The notes under the pieces are model-generated. The model was not told where the DNA came from. It saw only the letters and a program-made list of their open reading frames with translations, and ran no database searches. From Plasmodium brasilianum (taxonomy: Eukaryota > Apicomplexa > Aconoidasida > Haemosporida > Plasmodiidae), in assembly GCF_023973825.1 (NCBI RefSeq), contig NC_090126.1, forward strand, positions 1,659,001-1,723,000: a stretch of 64,000 nucleotides of DNA, read 5' to 3'. Both the position numbers and the translations under genes were made by a program. Below, piece by piece: positions 1 through 16,149 of this stretch (positions within the stretch are counted from its first letter, which is position 1; each line of letters starts with the position of its first letter).

Positions 1-2
1 CT

Positions 3-161
3 ACGCTGAAAAAAAAATTAAAAAATAGATTCAACAAACAGCTATGCGAGAGTGTTTTCCACTGTATCAAATTGATAGAGGTCCTACAGTTAGAGCAGCT
101 CAAGGATGTGTGCATCGTCGACACGCAATCCAAGGTTGTGCGAAGCCCCAGCGATGGTTAG
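3..161 (+). CDS. 3' end of an unrecognised protein gene (partial)
   Basis: The frame starting at base 3 is open from the window edge to a TAG at 159-161. It reads as non-repetitive protein (…FNKQLCESVFHCIKLIEV…), with base composition and codon use (GTG, GTC, CTC) richer in GC than the flanking DNA, as expected of a coding tail. After the TAG the same frame stays open for 21 more codons to a TAA at 225-227 and is acidic (DDIDVDSD), which also looks protein-like. The annotated stop may therefore be a recent premature stop, a base error, or the true end. I do not recognise the family. The 5' part lies outside the window. Confidence 0.5.
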   Translation, partial: TLKKKLKNRFNKQLCESVFHCIKLIEVLQLEQLKDVCIVDTQSKVVRSPSDG

Positions 162-2177
162 ATAAACAGAGAGGGGGATGATATTGATGTTGATAGTGAT
201 GGGGGTAGAAAAGAGGCTAAGGTGTAAACGTGTGAATGCAAATGCACGGGCTAAGACCGAAACCGCGTGGAGGTGGTGTGCCTAAATGGGGACGTAATAT
301 GTGCACATGAGTATGTACCTGTATGTACGTATGTGTGTACATGTAACATCGTGGTACATTTCTTATGTCTATCGGGGAAGTCTCTAAATTTTCATTCATA
401 TGTTTTTTTACCCCTCATATATAGTTCTTTTTCATGACAATCCACGGTAACTTATGAAGAGATTCCTTTGCTCCCATACATGAAACCGCATTGCAACGCA
501 GTTGGCAAGATGAAAAGAAGCAAGATGTACATTATTAACGGAAGCATGGTCTCCCTTTACGTATACCTTTTCATACATATGTATGTGCACATATCTGGTA
601 TACAATTTTTTTTTTTTTTTTTTTTTTTTGTGCTACTCTTCTTTACAAGCAACCCTACGAAATTGGAATGTTTAAAAATGAAAACAATGAAACTTAGATA
701 TAGCAGAAGTTTTCCTATTAAATTCTACTAAAAAAAATTATCATAAAAATAATTCTATATTTTGTAAGAGCATAATGCATATACCACATTATATACTTCT
801 GATTTTATAACGTTTCCTATTTTCCATTTGTTCAAAAAAGTATACGACTTTAAAAGTAGGGTAAGACAATTTTACAAAAATACTGTATAAATGAAAACTT
901 ATTTTGTTCACTCTTACAATAAATACAATTAAGCATTCATATTACACAGGCAGAACGTTTGATCATGCAAAAATGATGGCAAATGCACACCACTCACATT
1001 AAACTCGTATTTTACCTTTTCTCTGCATTCGTAAAAAGGTGTACACGTATGTACTTACGCACATGCATATACACTCATCCTCTCACTCAGTCACTCACTC
1101 ACTCACACACATACATACATACATACATATGTATATGCAAATATAGGGGAATCTCTCCTGTAACGGACTCCAAATTAGCTAAAATGAAAAGGAGTTCTGG
1201 CTTGCAAAAAAAAGGGAAAACATATATCAATGTGCTTTCTTTAGCATGATAAGTTCATGCAAAAGTTAGGATAGAACTTTAAAAATTATTTATATTTCCG
1301 TTAAGCGTTTAACTTCACACAATGTAGAATGGTGCGTTTCCTCATTTTCTACTTACAAATTATGTCATTCTATTTTTTTTAAATGTAAAAAATTATGGCA
1401 TGGTATTTTATTTTTTCAATTTATGTTTCATTTTGCCCCACTCATTTACTCTATATAATTCTCGTATCCTGCTGCCTAAACTTCCTTTCACGTTTTCATA
1501 TTTGAAGTACTAACTACATAATAATATTTTTATTTTTTCCTTTTTCATCTTAGCAATTATATATAAAATTGTATACACAGAAAGAAGATGAACTCGCAAC
1601 AACAAAGAAAAAACAAAAAATATAATAATAAAATAATAATAAAATAATAATAAAATAGAAAAAAAAAAAGTAATGATTATTTTATTTACTCTTAATGAAA
1701 AAATAAATGCATATACCTTGCATTACTCTGTACTTGAATTACCACATATATATATATGTATATATGTATATAGTAGTAATACCATTTTTTAAAAATGATG
1801 TGAAGCGCACGTAGGGGAATGGTCAACTTAAAATAATTCTATACTAATGTTAATAATAAAGTAGTTAATTTATTTTTTTTTTTCTAAATATAAAAATGTA
1901 AGCATTCAGATTGATATTTTTACTGTGGTTTTTTCTGTAAAATTGTGCTTGTTTTATTTTTTTACGTATTTTCTTCTTGTATGTATGTATATATGTATTT
2001 TTTTTTTTTTTTTTTTTTTGGTTTGAACTTAATTTTTTATATTTTAAAAAATAGAGAGAGAGAAAAAGAAAAAGAAAAAAAAAAAAAAAACTTTGAACAG
2101 ATCAATAAGTGAATAATATATATATATATATATATTATTCATTTATGGGAATAATTAAACAATAGTAGATACATATG
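162..2177. other. Intergenic region upstream of SF3B4
   Basis: There is no convincing gene here. The first ~140 bases continue the frame of the partial gene (see that entry). The rest holds T-runs near 606-629 and 1998-2020, short (ACAT)n at 1100-1130, ATAATAAA-type repeats around 1620-1660, and an (AT)n near 2118-2134. The stretch just before SF3B4 is AT-rich and presumably contains its promoter and 5' UTR. A short ATG-led stretch at 480-550 is less AT-rich but has no splice partner I can support. Confidence 0.5.
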
Positions 2178-4066
2178 ATGTTTATTCCTCATAAAAACCA
2201 GGAAATAAGTCATATATATGAAAGAAACAATGAAGCTACACTTTATATAGGTTATTATATAGAACACGTTCACAAATCAGTGATACACATATCGTCTATT
2301 TTTTGTTGTTGCTTTTTATAAAAAATGTCTCTTTATTAGCATATGTGAAAATAGCACCTCATATGTATAATAAATGCAAATGCGCGTCTATACATATATA
2401 TATAAGTACATAAAATTTCTCCCTGCAGCAAATTTAGATACCCAAGTGGACGAAGAGATCTTGTGTGAACTGTTCATGCAGTGTGGTAATGTGAAGAATG
2501 TCCACATACCAAGGGACAAAATCAATGGGCATCATTCGGGTAGTTAACTATAAAACCATTTCGTCCACAACATTTTACTCATTTTTTACTCATTTTTTAC
2601 TCATTTTATACCCCTTTTTTACTCATTTTTTACTCATTTTTTACTCATTTTTTACTCATTTTATACTCATTTTATACCCCTTTTTTTACTCCTTGTTTAC
2701 TTTTTTTTTACTCCTTTTTTACTCATTTTATACCCCTTTTTTATCCATTTTATGCCATCAATTTGTACCACCATTGGTGGCTCCGTATTTTTTCCCATCA
2801 GGGTACGGATTCGTCGAATACGAATATGAGTACGAGTGTGAATACGCAGGGAAAGTGCTAAACATGACAAAGCTATTTGGAAAAGCGTTAAGATGTAACA
2901 AGGCATCTCAAGATAAAAGGTCATATGATGTTGGAGCCAATTTATTTATAGGAAATTTAGATGCAGAAGTAGACGAAAAGATGTTATTTGATATATTTTC
3001 ATCCTTTGGTCAAGTAGCAACAGTAAGAATAATGCGAAATGAAGATGATACATCAAAAGGACATGGGTTTATATCATATGATAATTTTGAATCGAGTGAT
3101 ATGGCAATAGAAAATATGAACAATCAGTTTATATGTAATAAAAAAGTACATATATCCTATGCTTTTAAAAAAGATACAAAAGGTGAAAGGCATGGAACGG
3201 CAGCAGAAAGATTTATAGCAGCAAATAAAGCATTAACATTGTACCCTAATAATGAAAATACAGCTAATGGTATATCTTATAATAGTTCATCAACTATTGA
3301 TAATACAACAAATAATAGTAATAATAATTATACTTCGATAAATAATGATAATAATTTATTTTTAAATAATATGATGATTTCATCTACAAATATAACTAAA
3401 TTTCCCCATGATCCTATCCCCCCTCCCCTTATTAATTCTTTCTTTCCAACCAATCCACCACCACCTCTTTCATCCAATTTTATGCCACCAACTCATATTA
3501 ACATACCACCAAATACAAGATCGAATAATTCGTATATAATGCCCTCAAAGGTTATCAGTAAAATGGTGGGTAGTATGCAACAGAATATGTCACCAAACAT
3601 GCCACCAAATATGTCACCAAACATGCCTCCAAATATGTCACCAAACATGCCTCCAAATATGTCACCAAACATGCCTCCAAATATGTCACCAAACATGCCT
3701 CCAAATATGTCACCAATCATGCCGCCAAATATGTCACCAATCATGCCGCCAAACATACCTCCAAACATGCCGCCAATTATGCCTCCAATTATGCCCCCTA
3801 ACATACCTTCAAATTTTCCTCCAAATTTTCCTCCAAATTTTCCTCCAAATTTTCCTCCAAATTTTCCACCAAATTTTCCACCAAATTTTCCACCAAATTT
3901 TCCACCAAATATTCCTCTAAACGTGCCTCCTACTATACCACCCACTATGCCACCAAACTTGCCCCCCATTTCGCCGGACGAAGGAACTTCAAATGCAACA
4001 TCGAATGTTGAAACTAATCAAGTGAAAGAAAGTAAGGAATGTATAAACACCGAAAATCATGATTAA
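2178..4066 (+). CDS. SF3B4: Splicing factor 3B subunit 4 (SF3B4/SAP49), two RRM domains, 3 exons
   Basis: Exons 2178-2250, 2429-2539 and 2802-4066 join in frame to give 482 residues. Both introns have GT...AG ends, and joining them restores RRM1: NEATLYI + ANLDTQVDEEIL + GYGFVEYEYEYECEYA. RRM1 spans about residues 21-98 and RRM2 about 107-183 (NLFIGNLDAEVDEKM, GHGFISYDNF). The rest is an Asn-rich linker and a long Pro/Met/Asn/Phe tail of NMPPNMSP- and NFPP-type repeats. SF3B4 is a U2 snRNP SF3b subunit that contacts pre-mRNA near the branch point. The two N-terminal RRMs followed by a proline-rich tail is the family layout. The short first exon with ATG at 2178 is chosen because it supplies the missing RNP2 strand of RRM1. 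Confidence 0.93.
2577..2755 (+). repeat. Intronic TTTTTTACTCA minisatellite in SF3B4 intron 2
   Basis: An imperfect repeat of TTTTTTACTCAT / TTTATACCCC fills most of intron 2 (2540-2801). It is open as an ORF upstream of exon 3 only because it lacks stops. It probably serves as the pyrimidine-rich part of the intron. Confidence 0.75.
3586..3960 (+). repeat. Coding repeats in the SF3B4 tail (NMSPNMPP and NFPP units)
   Basis: About 24-bp units encode NMSPNMPP at 3586-3760. They are followed by 12-bp units encoding NFPP around 3810-3915. They are in frame with SF3B4 and extend its proline-rich tail. Confidence 0.9.
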
Positions 4067-4861
4067 AAAATTAGCAGTAAAAAATTAGGAGTTAAATATC
4101 CGGAGTAAAAAATTAGCATAAAACAATTTGGAGTAAAAAGTGCACAATGAGCTATTTTTTGTAAGTACATAAAAGTTATGCCTACACGACGGTTCGTTTT
4201 TCCCAAAATTTGCAAAAATAAACTTCAGTTATGAAGACATGCTAGTATGTGCTTATTTGAAAAGTACGCACATCTGTACGTACATATATATATATATATA
4301 TATATGTGTAATTGTGTGTGCTTATTGTTATGTTCCTTTTATACACATTTAAAAAAAAAAATGTTTTTTTGCACATCATCCCTCCCATAAGCAGACCATT
4401 TATCATAGCTTAAATGGCTTTTATTCATTGATTCAAGTATGTTTTATTATTTTATTTATTTATTTTTTTTATTAAAATTAATTTTTATATTGTTATAAAA
4501 AAGGATATATCAATAAAAGGAACTTTTAAAAATGCAAAAAAATTAAAAAAAAAAAAAAAGTATAAACTTGTAAAATAATTTAACCCCGTAATTTCCTCAT
4601 ATCGGCATGTTTTTGCTCCTTTACAGTTACTAAAAAATTATGTTTCACGAAAAGGGGCAATACGTTCATGTGTTTGCCCACGCACGTGAGTTCATGTTTA
4701 TGTGTTTGTGTGGATACATGTATAAATCTATATCTATCATCCACTTGAAAAGGGTAAAAAAGGGCGAACTGTTATACATTACATTTCGTATATATACATA
4801 TATACATTAACACATATACATATATATATATATATATATACATACATATACACATAAACAC

Positions 4862-4902
<41 letters not shown>

Positions 4903-5592
4903 CCTATTTATGCACATAATTTGAATGTTAATCAACTCCCAACCGTTTTATAACATGAACTACGGCGATCCCTGCTTAAATTATAAACATATAGTACTAC
5001 GCCATAATACATGATTGAAAAAAAGAAGCCCATATGAAATAAACAAACAAGGAAAAATAATTGTCTAATACGGAATGTGTCAATGTTTTAGTCTACTTTT
5101 AAAATACACTTATGTTTTATTTGTCAAACATTAACATAGGCGTAAAACCTTCTCTCTTACAGTACACCAAAAAAAAAAAAAAAAAAGGGGAGAATTTAAA
5201 AGTCGTTCCATTAAGGCGGGACAGAAAATTGGGAAGGCTTAAATGTTACTTTATCGTACGTACTCATGCGCACCTGTACCCATGCATGCATATATTCATA
5301 TATACATACTTTATGCGCGTAGGTATGTATTTATGTAATAAACATTTTTGTACGTTTCCTTCAAAAACAAACAGAGCTCATAACAAAATGAAAGGGGGAA
5401 AAAAATACAAAAAATTAAAATTAAAATTGAACAATTTAACGGAAAAAATAATACATGTTCATAAGATTAAAAAGTAAACGCATAATTAAATATGTAAATA
5501 GCCAAATAAATCTAAAACGAAATATACGTTTTGTCAAATAAATGTATCACCAAATAAATGCATAATCAAAACAACATGCGCACGAAATGAGC

Positions 5593-5628
<36 letters not shown>

Positions 5629-5886
5629 TTAAAATTCGTTTAATGCTATAATTAGAGTAGAGGGAAAAAATTATTTCTCCTTAAAATTAGCGCATATATA
5701 TTTCTTGCCAAATTAGTACATAAAAATAGGTACTACGAAAAGGAATTCTTATACGTACATATATACATACTACACGCATGTACGTAAAGGTTTAAAAAAT
5801 AGCAAGTGTTAAGTGTAATCACAGGCTAAGTTATTGCGACAATGCACTTTAGAAATTGGGATACAAAACAATCTCAAATGTAAATA

Positions 5887-5930
<44 letters not shown>

Positions 5931-6286
5931 TATACATATATACATTTTTTTGCGTGGAGCAATAAGAGAATTTTTAAGGTAAAGTAGACATTTGCCGCAC
6001 CCCTTACCAAATTGGGAATAGCGAAGCGCAGGAGTTTTATAATACTCTAAAAGGTGGAGGGAAAACAAGATAAAAAATAGAATAGTAGATTAAAATATAT
6101 TATAAACTAACTGATATGAAGAGAGGGGCATATAACAAGTTATGACAAACTAGTAACTCCTGATGAACATAATAAAAGGAGTAAAGTCATTAAACGGAGC
6201 GTAATACCAGCGTTTAGTAACCATATCGTATTAGCGCAACAGAAGCCTCTGAAGGACTTTCATATGTTAAGAAAAACGGGGGGACA
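4067..6286. other. Intergenic region between SF3B4 and CPSF30-YTH
   Basis: No supported gene. The region contains (AT)n arrays around 4285-4306, 4815-4900 and 5892-5927, a poly-A near 5595-5624, and many ACATACAT-type tracts. An open frame at 5112-5477 is lysine-rich low complexity and lacks any family resemblance. It presumably contains the 3' UTR of SF3B4 and the promoter of the next gene. Confidence 0.5.
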
Positions 6287-8737
<2,451 letters not shown>

Positions 8738-8810
8738 GTGCACGTGGACAATTTTTACCCCATAGGTCGTATTACATAGCTAAAAAGAGTGTTAAATGTT
8801 GGCCGTTAAA

Positions 8811-8910
8811 AGTAGGAAGTCAACATACGAGTTCACTGTTACCATATAAGTAGGAAGTCAGCATACGAGTTCACTGTTACCATATAAGTAGGAAGTTACC
8901 ATATGAGTTG
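8811..8910 (+). repeat. 38-bp tandem repeat, about 2.6 copies
   Basis: The motif AGTAGGAAGT recurs at 8811, 8849 and 8887, so the period is 38 bp. The first two copies differ at one base; the third is truncated. It lies just 3' of the CPSF30-YTH stop. Confidence 0.9.
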
Positions 8911-9332
8911 GAAATCAAAATTCGAAAATTTAGTTAAATATTGAATGTTAAAAATTCAATATTTTATGTTCAAAAAGGCAGGAATAATTACACAACTCCT
9001 TAATTTGGAGCCACGTAAAATTGGCCTAGGAAAAAAAAAAAAATTTTATCGGTGCAAAAAGGTACATATATATTTGTGCATAACATTGCATGTATTGTGT
9101 GCATAAGTGCGCATACATGTTTGCAGTGCGTACCTAAATATATATATATATATATTATATATATTATATATATATGTACGTATATATGTATGTACACAAG
9201 TATGTATAATATCGTGCGCGACATTTCTCTTGCTGCAAATTTAAATGTAGAGAATTATAAAATAAAAAAAAAAAAAAAAAAAAGCCTAAGCAGTAGGCAT
9301 TACGGAATTAAGCAGTAAGCTATAAAAATATA

Positions 9333-9412
9333 GCAATGAGCAATGAACAATGAACAATGCGCAATGAACAATGAACAATGAACAATGAACAATGAACAAT
9401 GAACAATGCGCT
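9333..9412 (+). repeat. 8-bp minisatellite (CAATGAAC)n
   Basis: About ten copies of CAATGAAC with a few CAATGCGC/CAATGAGC variants lie in intergenic DNA. Confidence 0.9.
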
Positions 9413-10154
9413 AGTAAACAATCAAGTGATGAACAAAAGGACGACATGTCATTTTGTACTAAGTGTAACAAGTTTAAAAAGGAAAACTCATTTATATCTT
9501 TTTTTATATATACTTTTACGAAAACATTTTTTGTCCCCTTTTTTTAATAATTTTTGAATTACATGAATGCTGTACTAAAACACAACTATAATTAGCGTTT
9601 GAGTAAAGGTATAATAAAATAGTAACAAGGAAATATAACCAAAATAGAAAAAAAAAAAAAAAAAAATACAGAAAACTAAGGAGTAGGAAATTACATTGAT
9701 TATACAAATATTTTGTCCTTTCTTATTAAGGGAAAAAAACAATTTGTATTTTTAAATGAAATAATTTACAAGCATATTTGAAGCTAGCTAAAATACTTAT
9801 GAGAACAATAACATTTAGGTTATTATTTATTTTAAATAGGTATTACTGCTTTGCTCTTTTTATTTGCATCTTTTTTTTTTTTTTTTTTTCTTTTTTTTCG
9901 CGTTAACGTATTTTTGAATAATTTATATACTGAAGTACGTACATGCAAAGGTTTATACATATATATATTTATATACATACTGCATACATACTGCATACAT
10001 ACATACATTCATACGTACGTACATACATACATACATACATACGTATATCCTTGTATATGTACATACACTCATACCCACATACCCACATACCCACGTGCAT
10101 ATATTACTGCATCCAAAATTTGTCCTTAATAATTAAAAACCCAAATTGTTAAAA

Positions 10155-12416
<2,262 letters not shown>

Positions 12417-13302
12417 AAGGGTTACAATTTTTAAATTAATATACATCTTACTATTATATATGCTAAATTTGCTGTGTATAAAAAGTTGTGCTGCTATATT
12501 TCTTTTATATAAAAAATGATTAGCTTTCTACCATTTTAAAATGCAACTTTGCATAAAAGTAGTTCCCATCATAGCTTCATTTTTTTTTTTTTTTTTTTTT
12601 TAAAAAGCGGAAATTACATATTTATATTAAAGAAAAATCGTAATGTTCTTTATCGACTTAATGGTCATCATAAAATTTTGGTGAAATTTGTATTATTTTT
12701 GAATTTATATATATATATATATATATATCCATATCACTTTGTACTTTAATATTACAATATAATAACCACCTGCATAAATTTTCATTAAACATAACATCAT
12801 TTGTATAAGCTATAATTAAGCCATTAGATGGTGAACATGCGAGAATTGCCAAAATGCATTCCGTTATCCTTGTAATTATGCTACATATGTTTCAATTGGA
12901 AATTTTCATTTATGGAAGGAGAAAAGCTATTATTTTTTTGCTGTGCTTTTTTTTTTTTTTTTTTTTTTTTTCAAGTTAAAAATTAAAAAGAATGCTCATG
13001 CATATTAACGTAAAACATAAATGTTCGTATATAAATGCATAAGTGGTGGGGGGGAGTCAAAATGCATATGTGCGCACGTATGTATTATATATATAAATAT
13101 GTGCGTGTGCGTACGCATGACTACGACAATGGTGGGTAATATACTCGCGCAATGGTAGTTCTTACATACGCCTACAAAACTTCCTCTCCTTTTATGTTTT
13201 CCATATCGTATTTTTCCAAATTTATTCAGATAAAACAGTATTATGCACAGGGTACATTAACTGTCGGTACCTCTCTCCCCCCTCATTGACACACACACAT
13301 AG

Positions 13303-13358
<56 letters not shown>

Positions 13359-13376
13359 GCATATACATATACCCAC
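12417..13376. other. Intergenic region between convergent genes
   Basis: This is shared 3' flank of glutathione reductase (+) and the eIF3h-like gene (-). It contains T-runs at 12580-12601 and 12950-12971, an (AT)n near 12709-12728, and a long (AT)n at 13310-13354. No gene seen. Confidence 0.6.
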
Positions 13377-14872
13377 TCACGGTTTCGCATTTCTGTAGTA
13401 TAGATAAGACTTGGCAATAGCATGACTACATAAGTTATTAATATTATCATTCAGTAAATTGTTACTCATAGTTAAGACATACGGAAATAATAAAGATGGT
13501 TGAGGAATACTTTTGAATATGTTTTGTAGATTTATATCTTCTTCGTTTGCATCTAAATTATCATGTTCAATTTTATTTTTCTCTTTTTCTAATTTTTTCT
13601 TTTCTTGATAAATTTTTTGTGTTTGCAATTGTTTGAATACGTCTTTTTTATATTTAATAATTTTTTCTTGTTCTGTTTTTAACATTTCTAAAGATTTGCA
13701 CGTATCCTGAATATGACTTTCTAAAGAATCTACCTCTAACGTGTTTAGATAATCCATTGTTGAAACGAAATTTTTATTTTTATTTTTCAGAACCTTTAAA
13801 AATAACGAATTTATAATTGAATTCTTAATACGTATAGGTATCCTTTGTAATATATTTTTACTATTTAGTCCCCTTTTATTTAACTCAACATTTAATATAT
13901 CACTAAACTGCGTGAAGGTAGAATTCTTTATTTGATTCTTAATTTCAAATACAACATCTACATCTATTTTGTAAGCTGAGAAAATTAATTTTCCATATTT
14001 TTCCCCAAAACATAAAACAAATGAATTCTTATTAATTAGAGAACATAATAATAACGTTGCTAACACTTCTTTTTTTTTAATATCACAAACATTGATATAA
14101 AAACCAAAAGATGTTGTTTCGAAATTTAGCTCTGCCATAATATTTACATAATCGTCATAATAGTTATTAACTTCACTTATGTATTTTTCTCCATCTTCTT
14201 CATATTTATTTTTATTAAAATATAAAACTAAATTATTTAATAACTCATTATATCTTTGCTTAGATATTTGATACCTATTTGTTAATTTTGAAATTTTGTC
14301 AATACATATATCTTCAATATTACAAACACAAAACGATTGATTAATTTCTACTGTATTTAATTTTTTCAAATCATTCCTTTTATTTTTTTTTTGATCTTTA
14401 TTAGAGGTACCATCTCTTTTCTTTTTTCTTTTTTTATCATCATTTTCATTATCATATTCTTCCATATCGTCTTCTTCATCTTGTTGATTCGCATCATCGT
14501 CATCATCATCTTCATCCTCTTCGTCCTCTGCATCTTCATCTCCTCCATCGTGATCATCATTATATCCATCCGCATTATTACCCTTTCCCTTTTTTTTTTT
14601 TTTTTCGATTTTTTTTTGTTATCTTCATTATTTTTAATATAATAACCTAATAATTCTCCACGTAAGTCCTTATTTTTGGATATATTACTAATAACAACGC
14701 TATTTAGAACTATTTCAAAATCATCTCCTGCTACAGATGTATCACTTTCATTTCCCTTTTCTTCATTTATCGTTTCAGCATTCTCTTTCTCTTGTTCCGC
14801 TTTTTCTTGTGTCGCTTCTTGTTTTTCTTTGGTTTCTGTGTGAACCCGTGAGTGTGGTGGAACGTATTTCAT
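13377..14872 (-). CDS. Eukaryotic initiation factor 3 subunit H-like (inactive MPN domain); poly-A frameshift
   Basis: ATG is at 14872-14870 and the stop at 13377. The first part (MKYVPPHSRVH...) reaches the first MPN strands (VLNSVVISNISKNKDLRGELLGYYI). It then shifts frame at an A16 run (14590-14605, read on the minus strand). With one more A the frame continues as KGKGNNADGYNDD and an acidic stretch into the second part, giving 498 residues. The second part matches eIF3h: …RIPIRIKNSIINSLFLKVL (human EVPIVIKNSHLINVLMWEL), a coiled coil, and the end NIFKSIPQPS…CSHAIAKSYLYYRNAKP (human KLFKPPQPP…LGKLFMAQALQEYN). eIF3 recruits mRNA and initiator tRNA to the 40S subunit. The JAMM metal-binding residues are absent, as in other eIF3h proteins. 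The acidic/lysine insert after the first MPN strand is not found in the human protein. Confidence 0.8.
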
Positions 14873-16149
14873 TTTTCCAGGCCTTTATGGGAGTACCCTG
14901 CGCTAGTAATACATGTGCAAGAAGGCATACGTATGTATGCATGTGTACTAAAGTATACTTATATATATACGCAATTATATGTGTGTACTGCTACGGATGG
15001 CACTTATGTGTTCATGTTTATGTTGTACGTGTATAATTATATACTAATGATTGCGAAAAGAAGAATTGTCTTTCCCCTTTCACAACATAGCATATCACAA
15101 GTTAAATATTTGGAGTACCTCTATATTTTCGATAATACCAAAAAAATAAAAGGAAGAGAAAAATTTTCAGTTCATTCAATTCTCTAAAAAGAAGGAAAAA
15201 ATATATATCATCTTTTTGTATGTACTTTTGTGCGCATGGCAGAGTTGTCAAACACGTCAAAGTGTAAACAAACTTGCAGAGAAGCACATATACGTACATA
15301 CAAAACTACATATATATATACATACAAAACTACATATATATATACATACAAAACTACATATATATATACATACAAAACTACATATATATATACATACAAA
15401 CATACATATGTATATACATACAAACATACATATATATATACATACAAACATACATATATATATACATACAAACATACATATGTATATACATACAAACATA
15501 CATATATATATACATACAAAACTACATATGTATATACATACAAACATACATATATATATATACATACAAAACTACATATATATATATACATACAAACATA
15601 CATATGTATATACATACAAACATACATATATATATACATACAAACATACATATGTATATACATACAAACATACATATATATATACATACAAAACTACATA
15701 TGTATATACATACAAACATACATATATATATATACATACAAAACTACATATATATATATACATACAAACATACATATGTATATACATACAAACATACATA
15801 TATATATACATACAAACATACATATGTATATACATACAAACATACATATATATATACATACAAAACTACATATATTTATACATACGTACTTCCGTATAAG
15901 CACATATGAACGTAGCACATAGAACGGTTCAGCAACGTTCATACATTTGCAGTTACGTGTTCCTTTGACGAGGCTATAACTGTATTGTACTATGCTATGC
16001 TATTCTTTTTTTTTCTTTGTTTTTTCCAAGAAAATATTAAAAATATACTGCTAAAATGGGTAATTCGTAAAAGGGAACGTTAAAATTGTTTTATATATAT
16101 ATATATTTATATATTTATATGTGAGTACTACGTATATCACTTATAAACA
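14873..16149. other. Divergent intergenic region with a 22-bp minisatellite
   Basis: It lies between the eIF3h-like gene (-) and the 11-exon coiled-coil gene (+) and should hold both promoters. Its core is the 15297-15885 array. No gene seen outside it. Confidence 0.6.
15297..15885. repeat. 22-bp minisatellite (TACATACAAACTACATATA type), about 26 copies
   Basis: The unit CAAAACTA/CAAACATA recurs at 15301, 15323, 15345 and so on, period 22 with a few 24-bp variants. Two subtypes alternate (AAAACTACATATAT and AAACATACATATGT). Because 22 is not a multiple of three and the unit lacks stops in nearly all frames, it produces long false ORFs on both strands. Confidence 0.97.

Larger units (their letters stand above)
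8738..10154. other. Intergenic region between CPSF30-YTH and glutathione reductase
   Basis: No gene seen. It holds two short minisatellites (listed separately), an (AT)n near 9139-9172, poly-A runs near 9266-9283 and 9647-9666, a T-run at 9872-9889, and ACATACAT tracts at 9970-10045 just upstream of the next start codon. Confidence 0.55.

Noticed and set aside
3493..3969. 158-residue minus-strand GGxFGGKFGG ORF
   Set aside because: Antisense of the SF3B4 proline/asparagine repeats.
5112..5477. 121-residue plus-strand ORF upstream of CPSF30-YTH
   Set aside because: Lys/Tyr/His low complexity including poly-A and ACATACAT translation; no coding signal.
5874..6068. Minus-strand ORF MFSLHLLEYYKTPALRYSQF…
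   Set aside because: Its second half is (AT)n translation, and no splice partner or family match was found for the first half.
15208..15942. Several overlapping 100-230-residue ORFs on both strands made of [16 protein letters not shown] peptides
   Set aside because: They are translations of the 22-bp minisatellite, present in nearly all frames, with no start context or family match.
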